From contig NZ_CP014599.1 in assembly GCF_001687105.1 (NCBI RefSeq), forward strand, positions 216,528 through 280,527: a DNA stretch of 64,000 nt, written 5' to 3'. Below are positions 1 to 8,577 of this stretch, one piece after another (the first letter of the stretch is position 1; each line of letters starts with the position of its first letter). Both the position numbers and the translations under genes were made by a program. The notes beneath the pieces were generated by a model that ran no database searches, was not told where the DNA came from, and saw only the letters and a list, made by a program, of their open reading frames with translations. The stretch is from Salipiger sp. CCB-MM3. GTDB lineage: Bacteria > Pseudomonadota > Alphaproteobacteria > Rhodobacterales > Rhodobacteraceae.

Positions 1-516
1 ATCTTCGTCGGCCTCGTAGACGAACCGGTTCTGCTCTCGCACCGCGTAGCAGTAAGAGGCGCGCATCCCCACCGTCTCATAGGCTTTCAGCACACCGCCC
101 GCCGAGGCCTTGACCTGCTCCAGATCGCCGGTGGCCCAGCCTTGGATATGCTGCACCGTGGTGACGCCCGAAGAGATCATCTCGAAGGCAGAGAACAGCG
201 TGTCGAGATAGGGGTCGATCTTGCGCATCGACAGCCGCGCGGCGAACCACAGTTCCAGCGCGTAATCGGGCGCGCCCAGTTGCAGCGGGGTCAGGCCGAT
301 GTGGTGGTGGCTGTTGACCAGCCCCGGCATCATCAGGTGATGCGGGTAGTCCGTGGTCTTTGCACCGGGATAGGCGGCGGTGATCTCGGCGGCGGGACCG
401 ACGGCGAGGATGATGCCGTCTTCATGGGCCAGTGCCGCGTTTTCGATGATATCGGGCGAGACATCATCCTTCGCGCCCGAAACGATCCAGCGGGCGGTGA
501 CGATTTCGATACTCAC
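1..516 (-). CDS. Amidohydrolase-family deaminase/hydrolase (partial, runs off left edge)
   Basis: The first 172 codons are present. The protein begins with a short beta-rich segment and then the metal-binding motif PGLVNSHHHIG (His70 and His72 as the HxH pair), which marks the amidohydrolase superfamily, in the branch of guanine/8-oxoguanine deaminases and chlorohydrolases. These enzymes remove amino or other groups from purine, pyrimidine or triazine rings; the exact substrate cannot be read here. The GTG start overlaps the stop of the ABC ATPase gene by four bases (GTGA), so it is the last visible gene of the leftward ABC operon. A role in processing the imported compound is inference. The C-terminal half lies outside the window. 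Confidence 0.8.
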   Translation of the reverse strand, partial: MSIEIVTARWIVSGAKDDVSPDIIENAALAHEDGIILAVGPAAEITAAYPGAKTTDYPHHLMMPGLVNSHHHIGLTPLQLGAPDYALELWFAARLSMRKIDPYLDTLFSAFEMISSGVTTVQHIQGWATGDLEQVKASAGGVLKAYETVGMRASYCYAVREQNRFVYEADED

Positions 517-1295
517 GAGAATTCCTGTTCCTTGAAGGATTTTTCCACTTCCTCGGCCAGCAGCGCTTCGCAGCGGCGCGCGAGGTCGATCATTTCGGGG
601 CTGCGCAGATCGCGCGGGCGGGCCTGATCGAGGCGGATCTCGGCCTTGATCTGGCCGGGACGCGCGGTGAAGACGACGATGCGGTCGGCCAGCGCCAGGG
701 CCTCGTCGATCGAGTGGGTCACCAGCAGCACCGAAGCGCCCGAGCTTTCCCAGACATCGAGCAGATGTTTCTGCATCCGGGCGCGGGTCTGGATGTCGAG
801 CGCGGCAAAGGGCTCGTCCATCAGCAGCACCTTGGGTTTCATCGCCAGCGCCCGTGCCAGCGCGGCGCGCTGGCGCATCCCGCCCGACAGCTCATGCGGG
901 CGCTTGTTGCCCGCGCCGACGAGGCCGACGAGACGCAGCAACCGCTCGGCGGCCTCATCCATCTCGCGCGGCGACTTGCCAGCGATGCGCAGACCGAAGG
1001 TGATATTGTCCTTCACCGTCAGCCACGGATAAAGCGAGGCCTCCTGAAAGATCAGGCTGCGTTCGGGCGAGGGTTCGGTGATCTCCAGCGCGTCGAAGGT
1101 GACAGATCCCTGCGTGGCGTCTTCGAGCCCGGCGACGATATAGAGCAGCGAGCTTTTGCCACAGCCCGAGGGCCCGAGCAGCACGACGAACTCGCCAAGC
1201 GCCACATCGAGGGTGAGGTTGCGGACCGCGGGGACTGGCTCGGGGCCGTCCGGGTTCCAGGTTTTCGAGACGTTCTTGATGGACAGTCCGAGCAT
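513..1295 (-). CDS. ABC transporter ATP-binding protein, nitrate/sulfonate/taurine type
   Basis: This 260-residue cytoplasmic ATPase energises an importer of the SsuABC/TauABC type. Walker A GPSGCGKSS is at residues 41-49, the Q-loop glutamine near 84, the signature LSGGMRQR at 136-143 and Walker B VLLMDEP at 156-162. Length is normal for SsuB/TauB. It starts 3 bases after the permease stop and overlaps the amidohydrolase start, so all four leftward genes are probably one transcript. The substrate cannot be named from the ATPase; the neighbouring amidohydrolase suggests a nitrogen heterocycle (inference). Confidence 0.93.
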   Translation of the reverse strand: MLGLSIKNVSKTWNPDGPEPVPAVRNLTLDVALGEFVVLLGPSGCGKSSLLYIVAGLEDATQGSVTFDALEITEPSPERSLIFQEASLYPWLTVKDNITFGLRIAGKSPREMDEAAERLLRLVGLVGAGNKRPHELSGGMRQRAALARALAMKPKVLLMDEPFAALDIQTRARMQKHLLDVWESSGASVLLVTHSIDEALALADRIVVFTARPGQIKAEIRLDQARPRDLRSPEMIDLARRCEALLAEEVEKSFKEQEFS

Positions 1296-1298
1296 GGG

Positions 1299-2195
1299 TC
1301 ACACCCCTCCCACGGGGCTGGGACCGACCCACCAAAGGACCTTGCGCTGCACGTAGCGAAGCGCCTGATCGAAGGCAAAGCCGGTGATCCCGATAAGTGT
1401 CATGGTGAAGAAGACGAGGCTGGCGTTGAACGTGTTGCGCGCCAGCATGGTGACCTGACCAAGGCCCGAGCCGACGCCCACCGCCTCGGCGATCAGCACT
1501 ACCATCCACGCGGCGAAAAGGTTCATGCGCAGGGTGACGAAGAGGTCGGGCAGGATCGCGGGCAGGATCACATGGCGGTAGATCTGCCGTTTCGAGCAGC
1601 CCATGATCTTGGCCAGTTGGATGTAGTTCTTGGGCACGCTGTCGATCAGCGACAGCGTCGCCAGCGTCATCACGAAGAAAATGGCGATGAACACCAGAAA
1701 GATCGCGGGCGGGTTGCCGATGCCGAAGACGAAGACGGCGACCGGGATCCATGCCACCGGCGAGATCGGTGCCAGCATGGTGACCATCGGCAGCATCAGA
1801 TTGCCGAAGATGCGGAAGTAGCGGATCGCAAGCCCGATCCCCAGCGACATGATGAAGCCCAGCCCCAGCCCTGCGGTGACCCGCAGCGAGGTCCAGCCGA
1901 TCACCCCCAGCACCGACCAGAAGGATCCGCCTTGGCTGAGCGCCCCGGCGCGCTGGCCGTTGGGGTCGAAAAAGCGGAACTGGTCGGGCAGATTGGCCAG
2001 AAAGATATGCGGTGGCGGCAGCAGCAGAGGGTTTGCCCACCCCCGCCACCATGCGAGCTCCCACAAGCCCACGAAGATTGCGAGCGACGCGAGAGACCAC
2101 AGCGCCGGGGCCAGTTTGCGGGCCAGATTGCGGCCCGCGGGCGGACGCGTTGGGGCGGATAGTTTTCTCTCGTCACTCATGGTTCCGTCGCTCAT
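1299..2195 (-). CDS. ABC transporter permease, SsuC/TauC type
   Basis: This 298-residue inner-membrane protein has about six hydrophobic segments and the BPD_transp_1 pattern of sulfonate, taurine and nitrate permeases, including the EAVGVGSGLG-type region near the C-terminus. It forms the channel for the adjacent ATPase and binding protein. I chose the ATG at 2195 because an AGGAG lies six bases upstream; a second in-frame ATG five codons later is possible. The N-terminus is a charged cytoplasmic tail of about 25 residues before the first membrane segment. Confidence 0.92.
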   Translation of the reverse strand: MSDGTMSDERKLSAPTRPPAGRNLARKLAPALWSLASLAIFVGLWELAWWRGWANPLLLPPPHIFLANLPDQFRFFDPNGQRAGALSQGGSFWSVLGVIGWTSLRVTAGLGLGFIMSLGIGLAIRYFRIFGNLMLPMVTMLAPISPVAWIPVAVFVFGIGNPPAIFLVFIAIFFVMTLATLSLIDSVPKNYIQLAKIMGCSKRQIYRHVILPAILPDLFVTLRMNLFAAWMVVLIAEAVGVGSGLGQVTMLARNTFNASLVFFTMTLIGITGFAFDQALRYVQRKVLWWVGPSPVGGV

Positions 2196-2233
2196 GGGAG
2201 GCTCCTGTGCTCATTCTCGGCTCAATGGGGTCT

Positions 2234-3292
2234 TCAGGCGGTCTTGAGCGCGAGCTGCTCGTAAAGGTCACCGTTCTCGGCGATCACCTCTTCCAGAAGC
2301 GTCCAGTCAACGGCCTCGGCAGGGAGCGTGTTCTTGACGTAACCCATGGCCTGCATCGAGGCCGAACGCTCGACAAAGAACTCGGTGTTGTTGCGCTGGT
2401 CGATCATCACCGGCTGGCGCGACTGGGCCAGCTTCAACGCCTCGAGCGAGGTCTTGTAGTAGGTGCCCACCGTGTCCTCGAGCGCCTTGTCGGTGTCCTG
2501 CTCGGACTGCAACTGCGCGGTCATCATCGCCTTGATCACCGCTTTCACCGCGTCAGGGTTTTCCTCCAGCAGCGGGATGCGCGCGGCCAGCACGCAGTCC
2601 GAATAGCCCTTGCCGTAGACGTCGAGCCCGTCCGACAGCACCGAGGCGCCCGCGCGCTCCTGCAGACATTGCGTGGCATAGGGTTCGATGTGGCACACCG
2701 CGTCGATCGCGCCATTGATGAAGGCGGCGGCAAGCTCGGGCGAGGTGTTGAAGTATTTCACGTCGACATCGGCAAAGGACATGCCCGCGGCGGTCAGATA
2801 GTCATAGGGCAGCACCTCAAGCGTGTCGGCCTGAAAGGTGCCGATGGTCTTGCCTTTGAGGTCCTCTGCCGAGGTGATGCCTTCGGCACCGACGAAGATG
2901 CAGCCCTCGACACCCGCGCCCGCGACGATGCGCACCGGCGCCCCGGCATCGACCAGCGTGATGAAGTTGGAATAGGGGATGACCGAGACGTCGACCATGC
3001 CCGCGCCGAAGAGCGTGACCACATCGGTGGTGGTCGGGGTCACGACGAAATCAAGCTCGACGCCATCGTCCTTGGCCAGTTCACGCTCTTTGGCGAGGAA
3101 AATGCCGAGGTTGCACAGGCCCGAGCCGTGGGTGGCCTTGATTGTGGTCATTCCGGCAGCGGCGGCCTCGGAGGCGCTCATCAGCCCGGCGGGCAGCGCT
3201 AGGCTGGCCGCAGCGGCGGCGCTGCCTTTGAGAAAGCCGCGTCGGCTGGCCATCTGGATGTTTTGGTAGGTGTTCCCGCAACGTTCGCACAT
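2234..3292 (-). CDS. ABC substrate-binding protein (SsuA/NMT1 type) with Tat signal
   Basis: This 352-residue periplasmic binding protein belongs to the NMT1/THI5-like family that serves SsuABC and TauABC importers. The start at 3292 has a GAGAGGA ribosome site just upstream; a longer open frame to 3427 has no such support. A twin-arginine signal, SRRGFLKG, begins at about residue 16 and is followed by an alanine-rich h-region and a likely cleavage near SEAAAAG. Unusually, the signal is preceded by MCERCGN, giving a CxxC pair ahead of the Tat motif. It heads the leftward operon and diverges from the GntR gene. Confidence 0.9.
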   Translation of the reverse strand: MCERCGNTYQNIQMASRRGFLKGSAAAAASLALPAGLMSASEAAAAGMTTIKATHGSGLCNLGIFLAKERELAKDDGVELDFVVTPTTTDVVTLFGAGMVDVSVIPYSNFITLVDAGAPVRIVAGAGVEGCIFVGAEGITSAEDLKGKTIGTFQADTLEVLPYDYLTAAGMSFADVDVKYFNTSPELAAAFINGAIDAVCHIEPYATQCLQERAGASVLSDGLDVYGKGYSDCVLAARIPLLEENPDAVKAVIKAMMTAQLQSEQDTDKALEDTVGTYYKTSLEALKLAQSRQPVMIDQRNNTEFFVERSASMQAMGYVKNTLPAEAVDWTLLEEVIAENGDLYEQLALKTA

Positions 3293-3559
3293 GTCTTTGT
3301 CCTCTCTGTTGGGCACGGACAAAGTGGCGGGCGGTCTATCGTTCAGGCAGGCCGGGCCAAATCGTCCATGACAATTTTTCTCGGCACGCCAACCAGAAGA
3401 AGAGGAGCGAACACTGCCATATGGCATTCATGTCAGTGGTTCAGCGGGCAGTGTGCCCTCTCTGCGCTGAGATCAGCCTGAGCCGATCCACGGCGGACGA
3501 GAGGGAAATTGCGCCGAATTTTCTTTGTCGCACTCGGCGCTGTCGGCTTATTGAGCAAA

Positions 3560-3569
3560 TGGAATGCCA
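3560..3569. promoter_or_regulatory. TGGAATGCCA operator-like palindrome, copy 1
   Basis: The core fits the symmetric pattern TGGNATNCCA and sits in an AT-rich flank (CAAA before, AATTTG after). It lies between the leftward ABC operon and the GntR gene. Binding by the adjacent FCD-GntR protein is inferred from recurrence of the motif around that gene. Confidence 0.6.
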
Positions 3570-3737
3570 AATTTGCATAATTTAAGCGATCTGGATCCGA
3601 AGAGGGCCCGGAGCGGCGAGGTTATGGCGAATCAAATGGTTGCGGGCGCTTCTACGCCGGGATGTCTGCGATGAACGGGTCGGCGGCTCCGCGCTATGCG
3701 CGTGATTTGGTTGCATCGCCCTGCGGCATGGGCAAAA

Positions 3738-3747
3738 TGGAATGCCA
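3738..3747. promoter_or_regulatory. TGGAATGCCA operator-like palindrome, copy 2
   Basis: This is the same ten-base core as copy 1. It lies 28 bases before the TTG that I take as the GntR start, which would suit autoregulation. Its position argues against using the upstream ATG at 3662 as the start codon. Confidence 0.6.
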
Positions 3748-3775
3748 CAGTATTACTTGTCTGAGACACTTTGCC

Positions 3776-4471
3776 TTGAGCCAGCCTCTTCCCGAACTGA
3801 CCGCCGTTCCCCCGGTCACGGACTCGCCGACTGCGATTGCCCAATGGGTGGCCGAAGTGCTTCGCGATCGTATCGTTAAAGGCGAGTACCCGCCCGGCTC
3901 GCGGTTGGTGGAGCGGCGCATCTCGGCGGAACTGGATCTGTCGCGCACGCCGGTGCGCGAGGCGCTGAAGCTGCTGCATCAGGACGGGCTGATCGAGATC
4001 TCGCGCAACAAGGGTGCGCAGGTGGTGCAATGCAGCGCCGAAGAGGCGGTGCAGCTTTTCGAGGTGATTGCCTCGCTCGAAAGCCTTGCCGCCGAGCGGC
4101 TCGCGCGGACCATCACGCCCGCGCTGCTGGACGAGCTTGAAGACCTGCACGCGCAGATGATGGTGTTTCACAAGCTGGGCAACCACACCGATTATTTCGA
4201 CACCAATTCCGCGATCCACGATTTCATCGTCGAGAACTGCGGCAATCCCATCGTGCATGATGCGCACAAGCGGCTGATTGCGCGGGCGCGCTATGGCCGG
4301 TTCATGGCGATCCACAGCGCCGACCGACTGGCGCAATCGGTGCAAGAGCATGAGACGCTGATGGAGGCGCTGCGCAGCGGCGACGCGGCGGCGGCGGCGC
4401 AGGTCTGGCGCCAGCATCTCCAGCACACCGGCGAGACCTTCGCCGCCGTTCTGGAGGACGGGGAGGGTTAG
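3776..4471 (+). CDS. GntR-family regulator, FCD subfamily
   Basis: This is a DNA-binding regulator of about 232 residues. The N-terminal winged helix contains RIVKGEYPPGSRLVERRISAE and SRTPVREAL, the typical GntR turn and recognition helix; the C-terminal FCD ligand domain has the helical layout with conserved acidic and histidine residues (for example the HDFI and HETLMEAL segments). I chose the TTG at 3776 because an operator-like palindrome lies just upstream and the added N-terminus from 3662 has no GntR features. It sits between the two ABC operons and probably controls both through TGGNATNCCA sites (inference). Confidence 0.85.
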   Translation: MSQPLPELTAVPPVTDSPTAIAQWVAEVLRDRIVKGEYPPGSRLVERRISAELDLSRTPVREALKLLHQDGLIEISRNKGAQVVQCSAEEAVQLFEVIASLESLAAERLARTITPALLDELEDLHAQMMVFHKLGNHTDYFDTNSAIHDFIVENCGNPIVHDAHKRLIARARYGRFMAIHSADRLAQSVQEHETLMEALRSGDAAAAAQVWRQHLQHTGETFAAVLEDGEG

Positions 4472-4565
4472 GCCTCCTTCGCCCGCGTTCACGAAACATC
4501 CCGACAAGGTTGCCCCGACCCGCTGACCGGCGGGCGCGAGTCGCTGTGTACTGCCGTTTTTAAAA

Positions 4566-4575
4566 TGGGATGCCA
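4566..4575. promoter_or_regulatory. TGGGATGCCA operator-like palindrome, copy 3
   Basis: The site reads AAAATGGGATGCCATTTT including flanks, so the symmetry extends over 18 bases with only the N positions off. It lies 95 bases past the GntR stop and upstream of the rightward ABC operon. Confidence 0.65.
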
Positions 4576-4708
4576 TTTTGGTTCGCGGCTAGCCTGCGGG
4601 TCGGGCAGAAGTGGGATTCAGCCGCGCAAACTTTGGGCGTTCTGAGAAACAAGGAGATTTTCAAGCTGTATCTCTCGCCAGCGGGCCAGCAATCCTGCGT
4701 AAGTTAAA

Positions 4709-4718
4709 TGGCATCCCA
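4709..4718. promoter_or_regulatory. TGGCATCCCA operator-like palindrome, copy 4
   Basis: This core is exactly the reverse complement of copy 3 and has AAA before it and TTT after it. It lies 85 bases before the binding-protein start codon. Two copies in this gap suggest cooperative binding or DNA looping (inference). Confidence 0.65.
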
Positions 4719-4803
4719 TTTGAGGTCGGCGCCAGAACCGGCCCTTTTCACCAGCCGAACCCTTTGGCCAACGCGCCTTGCAACCGACAGAGAAGGAACG
4801 CCC

Positions 4804-5856
4804 ATGACCCGCCTCACGCACCGTGGCCTCACCCGCCGCTCGCTGCTCAAGACCTCGGCCTTTGCCGCCGCTGGAACGCTGGCCACGCCCGCGCTGCTGC
4901 GCGCGCAATCCTCTGAACTGGTGATCGGCTGTGCCGGATCGCACACCGCCTGGATGGAAGAGATCGTCGTGCCTCATATGAAAGAGGCGATCGGCGCGGA
5001 TATTCTGTTCGAGGGCACCAAATCCTCGGTCAACCTTGAAAAGATGGCCTCGAACAAGGACCAGCCGTATCTGTCGGTCGTGCAGATGGACGATCCGGTG
5101 ATGATCCAAGCGGTCGAGGCCGATCTGCTGACCCCGATCACCGCCGAGGCCGTGCCCAATATGACCGACCTGCGCGGCGATGCGGTGCATATGGACGGCA
5201 TGTGGTGCAACTATGTCCAGCCGTGGGCGGGCGTGGCTTATAACACCGACTATTCCGAGGGCGTGCCGTCGTGGGACGCGCTTTGGGATCCGGCCAACGC
5301 GGGGCAGGTGATCATCCCTTCGCTGCAGAACACCGAAGGCATGTGGACGCTGTTTGTCGCGGCGATGCTGGGCTCGGGCAAGCCGTTCTCGGAAGCGCAG
5401 TACGAGATCGACGCGGCCTTCGCCAAGCTCGAGGAGCTCAAGCCCAACCTGCTGTCGGTCTATTCGACCATGAGCCAAGCCTTCAACTTGCTGGAACAGG
5501 GCGAGATCACGCTGCTGTCGGGCAATTTCTCGTCCTACACGCTGCCGCGCAAATCCGAAGGCGTACCGGTCGATCTGGCCGCGCCGAAGGAAGGCATTTT
5601 TGCCATGCCGTCGGGCATCTGCCTTGTGAAGGGCGGGCCGAACCCGGAGCTGGCCGAGGCCTATGTGAACGAGATGCTGGGCGAGAAGATGCAGTCGGCC
5701 ATTGCCGATTTCGCCTCTTCGGTGCCCGCCAACACCACGGTCAAGGCGGGCGCGGTGATCCCCGAGGGCGTGCAGATCTACAGCCCCGACTGGGCCTTCG
5801 TCGCCGCCAACCGCCGCGCGTGGATCGAGCGTTTCGACAAGCTGATGGCGCTCTGA
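4804..5856 (+). CDS. ABC substrate-binding protein, spermidine/putrescine (PotD) type, Tat-exported
   Basis: This 350-residue periplasmic binding protein has a twin-arginine signal, TRRSLLKTS, at about residues 10-18 and a cleavage region near LLRAQS. The mature part shows the PotD/family-1 fold pattern, with segments such as GVAYNTDY and the hinge-region WDALWDP. It captures the substrate for the ATPase and two permeases that follow within a few bases. Substrate is unknown; PotD-type importers in such catabolic clusters often carry compounds other than polyamines. The upstream in-frame ATG at 4708 coincides with an operator-like site and lacks a ribosome site. Confidence 0.9.
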   Translation: MTRLTHRGLTRRSLLKTSAFAAAGTLATPALLRAQSSELVIGCAGSHTAWMEEIVVPHMKEAIGADILFEGTKSSVNLEKMASNKDQPYLSVVQMDDPVMIQAVEADLLTPITAEAVPNMTDLRGDAVHMDGMWCNYVQPWAGVAYNTDYSEGVPSWDALWDPANAGQVIIPSLQNTEGMWTLFVAAMLGSGKPFSEAQYEIDAAFAKLEELKPNLLSVYSTMSQAFNLLEQGEITLLSGNFSSYTLPRKSEGVPVDLAAPKEGIFAMPSGICLVKGGPNPELAEAYVNEMLGEKMQSAIADFASSVPANTTVKAGAVIPEGVQIYSPDWAFVAANRRAWIERFDKLMAL

Positions 5857-5860
5857 GCCG

Positions 5861-6949
5861 ATGTTGGACATGACCCAAGACCCCACTCCGGGCGATCGCC
5901 GCTACCTCGACGTCTGGGGCGTTGCGAAATCCTTCAAAGGCACAAGCGTCATGTCCGGCATGAACTTCCGGGTGGACCGGGGAGAGCTTGTCTCTCTCCT
6001 CGGTCCCTCGGGCTGCGGCAAGACCACGCTTTTGCGCATCATCGCCGGGCTGATGGAGGCCGACGAGGGCTCGGTGGTGCTGGGCGGGCGCGACATCAGC
6101 CGCTTTCCCGCGCATAAGCGCAACGTTTCGGTGGTGTTCCAGAACTACGCGCTGTTCCCGCATCTGACCGTGGCCGAGAATGTCGCCTTCGGGCTGCGGG
6201 CGCGCGGCACCCCCAAGGCGCAGATTTCTGCCCCGGTGGACGAGGCGCTGCGCCTCGTGCGCATGGAGGGATTTGCGGGCCGCCCGATCTCGGCGCTGTC
6301 GGGTGGTCAGCAGCAGCGCGTCGCCGTGGCGCGGGCGCTGGTGGTGGGGCCGGACCTGCTGCTGCTCGACGAGCCGTTCTCTGCCCTCGACCGCAAGCTG
6401 CGCGAGACCATGCAGGTGGAGCTGAAATCGCTGCTGCGCGACCGCGGGATCACCGCCATCTTTGTCACCCACGATCAGGAAGAGGCGATGGGCGTGTCGG
6501 ACCGGATCGCGGTGATGAACGCCGGGAAGATCGAGCAGTTTGCCGACCCGTCGACGCTCTATGCCCGCCCGGCCTCGCCTTTTGTCATGGATTTCGTCGG
6601 GCTTTCCGCGACCATCATGGGCACCGTCGCCGCCTCCGAGGGCGGTCTTTTGACGCTCGACACACCCTACGGCCCCTTGCGTGCCCGCGGCGATCTTCCG
6701 GTTGGCGGCGCGGCGCAGATCGGCGTGCGGCCAGAGCTTATCTCGGTGGGGCAGGGCGAGAACAGCCTGTCGGTCGTGCTGGAGGACGTGATGGTTCTGG
6801 GCTCCAAGACCGTGCTGCATGGCCGCGCCGCCGAGGGGGACCGCATCCTGTGCGAACTGCCCGGCATCCGCAGCGGTCTGGCGCGAGGTGAGACCGTTCA
6901 GCTTGGCTGGGAGATCGCCGACACGCTGGTCTATGGAGGCGCCGCATGA
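5861..6949 (+). CDS. ABC transporter ATP-binding protein, PotA type
   Basis: This 362-residue ATPase has Walker A GPSGCGKTT at 48-56, the Q-loop at 94, signature LSGGQQQR at 146-153, Walker B LLLLDEP at 166-172 and a C-terminal TOBE domain from about 280, as expected for PotA. It starts 4 bases after the binding protein stop and overlaps the first permease by ATGA. A second ATG three codons in is an alternative start. It drives import with the two permeases. Confidence 0.93.
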   Translation: MLDMTQDPTPGDRRYLDVWGVAKSFKGTSVMSGMNFRVDRGELVSLLGPSGCGKTTLLRIIAGLMEADEGSVVLGGRDISRFPAHKRNVSVVFQNYALFPHLTVAENVAFGLRARGTPKAQISAPVDEALRLVRMEGFAGRPISALSGGQQQRVAVARALVVGPDLLLLDEPFSALDRKLRETMQVELKSLLRDRGITAIFVTHDQEEAMGVSDRIAVMNAGKIEQFADPSTLYARPASPFVMDFVGLSATIMGTVAASEGGLLTLDTPYGPLRARGDLPVGGAAQIGVRPELISVGQGENSLSVVLEDVMVLGSKTVLHGRAAEGDRILCELPGIRSGLARGETVQLGWEIADTLVYGGAA

Positions 6950-7776
6950 TCCGCCGCGTCGACCGTCTTTCGCTGCTCGCGGTCCCCGCGCTGGGGTATC
7001 TGGCGGTGATCTATGCGCTGCCTCTGGTCATGCTGCTGGCCAAATCGGTGCGCACGCCGGAAGGATTTTCACTCGCCGAATACGCCGATTTCTTTGCCGA
7101 TGAGTATAACATGCGGGTGCTCTGGCGCACGCTGCGCGTTGCCGGGCTGACCACCTTGCTGGCGCTGGTCATCGCCTATCCCACCGCCTTCGCCATGAGC
7201 CGCGCCAAGGGTGGATGGCTGACGGTCTTTCTGGTGGCCATGGTGCTGCCGATGTCGCTGGGGGTGGTGGTCAAAGCCTTTGCGTGGTCGATCCTGTTCC
7301 GCGCCAATGGCGCGCTGAACGGAGCGCTGCAATGGATTGGCCTGATCGACCGGCCCATCCGCATGATGTTCACCGAAACCGCGCTGATCGTCGGGGCGGC
7401 GAATGTGTTCCTGCCGTTCATGGTACTGCCGATCTACGCCGTGGTGCGCCAGCTTGACCAGCGCCTGCCCGAAGCCGCCGCCTCGCTTGGGGCCACGCCG
7501 ATGTTCCGCTTCTTCAACGTCACGCTGCCGCTGACCCTGCCGGGGGTGGTGGCGGGCTCGGCCTTCACCTTCTCGCTGGCGGTGTCGATGTATGTGATCC
7601 CTTCGCTCATCGTCGGCGAGCGCCAGCAGACGCTGTCGATGCTCATCGCGCGCTCGTTCCTTTATCTCCGCAACGAGCCGCTTGGCTCCACCATCTCGGC
7701 GGTGCTCTTGGGCATCGCGGTGCTGGTGGTGGTGCTCTCGAGTTGGCTGGCCCGCAGGCTGGGAGCCCGCACATGA
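6946..7776 (+). CDS. ABC transporter permease, PotB type
   Basis: This 276-residue inner-membrane protein has about six membrane segments and the EAA-loop pattern LPEAAASLGATPMFRFFNVTLP typical of PotB/PotH permeases, where the ATPase docks. Its ATG overlaps the ATPase stop and its stop overlaps the next permease start (ATGA in both cases), indicating translational coupling. Confidence 0.92.
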   Translation: MIRRVDRLSLLAVPALGYLAVIYALPLVMLLAKSVRTPEGFSLAEYADFFADEYNMRVLWRTLRVAGLTTLLALVIAYPTAFAMSRAKGGWLTVFLVAMVLPMSLGVVVKAFAWSILFRANGALNGALQWIGLIDRPIRMMFTETALIVGAANVFLPFMVLPIYAVVRQLDQRLPEAAASLGATPMFRFFNVTLPLTLPGVVAGSAFTFSLAVSMYVIPSLIVGERQQTLSMLIARSFLYLRNEPLGSTISAVLLGIAVLVVVLSSWLARRLGART

Positions 7777-8573
7777 CCCAGACAGACCGTATCTTCCGCG
7801 CCCTCTCGTGGAGCGTGGGGCTGGCCTGCGTCGCCTTCCTGATGCTGCCCATCGTGATCACCATCGCGGCCTCTTTCACCTCTTCGCCGGTCTACACGCT
7901 GCCGCCGCCCGAATGGTCGCTGCGCTGGTACGCCTCGCTGGGCAAGCGCAGCGGGCTGCGGGACGCGGTGCTGCTGTCGCTGAACCTTGCGCTGATCTCC
8001 ACGCTGATCTCGCTGGTGCTGGGCACGCTGGCCTCGGTTGCTGTCACCCGTGGCCAGTTCCGCGGTCGCGAGGCGATCGCCACTTTCGCCGTCTCGCCGC
8101 TGATGATGCCAGGCCTGGTAGTGGGCGTGGCGCTGCTGCAGTTCTTCCGCGAGATCGGCCTGCGCGACGCCTATTGGTCACTGCTGCTGGGCCATATCGT
8201 GATCACGCTGCCCTTCGTGATGCGCACGCTGCTGGCCTCTATGGCGGCCTTCGACTTCTCGCTGATCGATGCGGCGCGGACGCTGGGGCTGAGCTATCCC
8301 AAGGCGATCCTCAAGGTGCTCGTGCCAAGCCTTGCGCCCGCCTATCTGACCTCGGGGCTCTTCGCCTTCCTCGCGTCGATGGACAACTACCCGATCTCGA
8401 TCTTCCTCACCGACGCGCGCAACAAGACGCTGCCGATCAAGATGCTGCAATACCTCGAGGAACAGCCCGATCCGTCGCTGGCGGCCATGTCCTCGGGGCT
8501 GATCCTGCTGGCGATCATCGTGCTGGTCTTAGGCGCGCGCACCGTCGGCCTCAATCGTATGATCCAAGGGTAA
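7773..8573 (+). CDS. ABC transporter permease, PotC type
   Basis: This 266-residue inner-membrane protein is the second permease of the PotABCD-type importer. The EAA loop is seen as DAARTLGLSYPKAILKVLVP. I chose the ATG at 7773 because it overlaps the previous stop; the frame opens ten codons earlier inside the preceding gene. It is followed after 4 bases by a catabolic gene, so transport and metabolism are probably co-transcribed. Confidence 0.92.
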   Translation: MTQTDRIFRALSWSVGLACVAFLMLPIVITIAASFTSSPVYTLPPPEWSLRWYASLGKRSGLRDAVLLSLNLALISTLISLVLGTLASVAVTRGQFRGREAIATFAVSPLMMPGLVVGVALLQFFREIGLRDAYWSLLLGHIVITLPFVMRTLLASMAAFDFSLIDAARTLGLSYPKAILKVLVPSLAPAYLTSGLFAFLASMDNYPISIFLTDARNKTLPIKMLQYLEEQPDPSLAAMSSGLILLAIIVLVLGARTVGLNRMIQG

Positions 8574-8577
8574 GCGC

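Larger units (their letters stand above)
3293..3775. other. Divergent control region between binding protein and GntR genes
   Basis: About 480 bases separate the two divergent genes. Two TGGAATGCCA palindromes lie in it (3560-3569 and 3738-3747). The part from 3500 to 3600 is less GC-rich than its surroundings. An open frame starts at 3662, but its first 38 codons look non-coding and contain one of the palindromes, so I treat that part as leader. Confidence 0.6.
4472..4803. other. Promoter region of the polyamine-type ABC operon
   Basis: This 332-base gap carries two further TGGNATNCCA palindromes (4566-4575 and 4709-4718), spaced 143 bases apart. No gene is visible. A ribosome site, AGAGAAGGA, lies just before the ATG at 4804. 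Confidence 0.6.

Noticed and set aside
714..2162. Long plus-strand frame of 482 codons opposite the ABC ATPase and permease genes
   Set aside because: It is antisense to two well-supported ABC genes, is rich in His, Asp and Arg in a way typical of antisense frames in GC-rich DNA, and shows no family motif.
3662..3775. N-terminal extension of the GntR gene from the ATG at 3662
   Set aside because: The added 38 residues show no GntR features and the DNA contains an operator-like palindrome, so I start the gene at the TTG at 3776.
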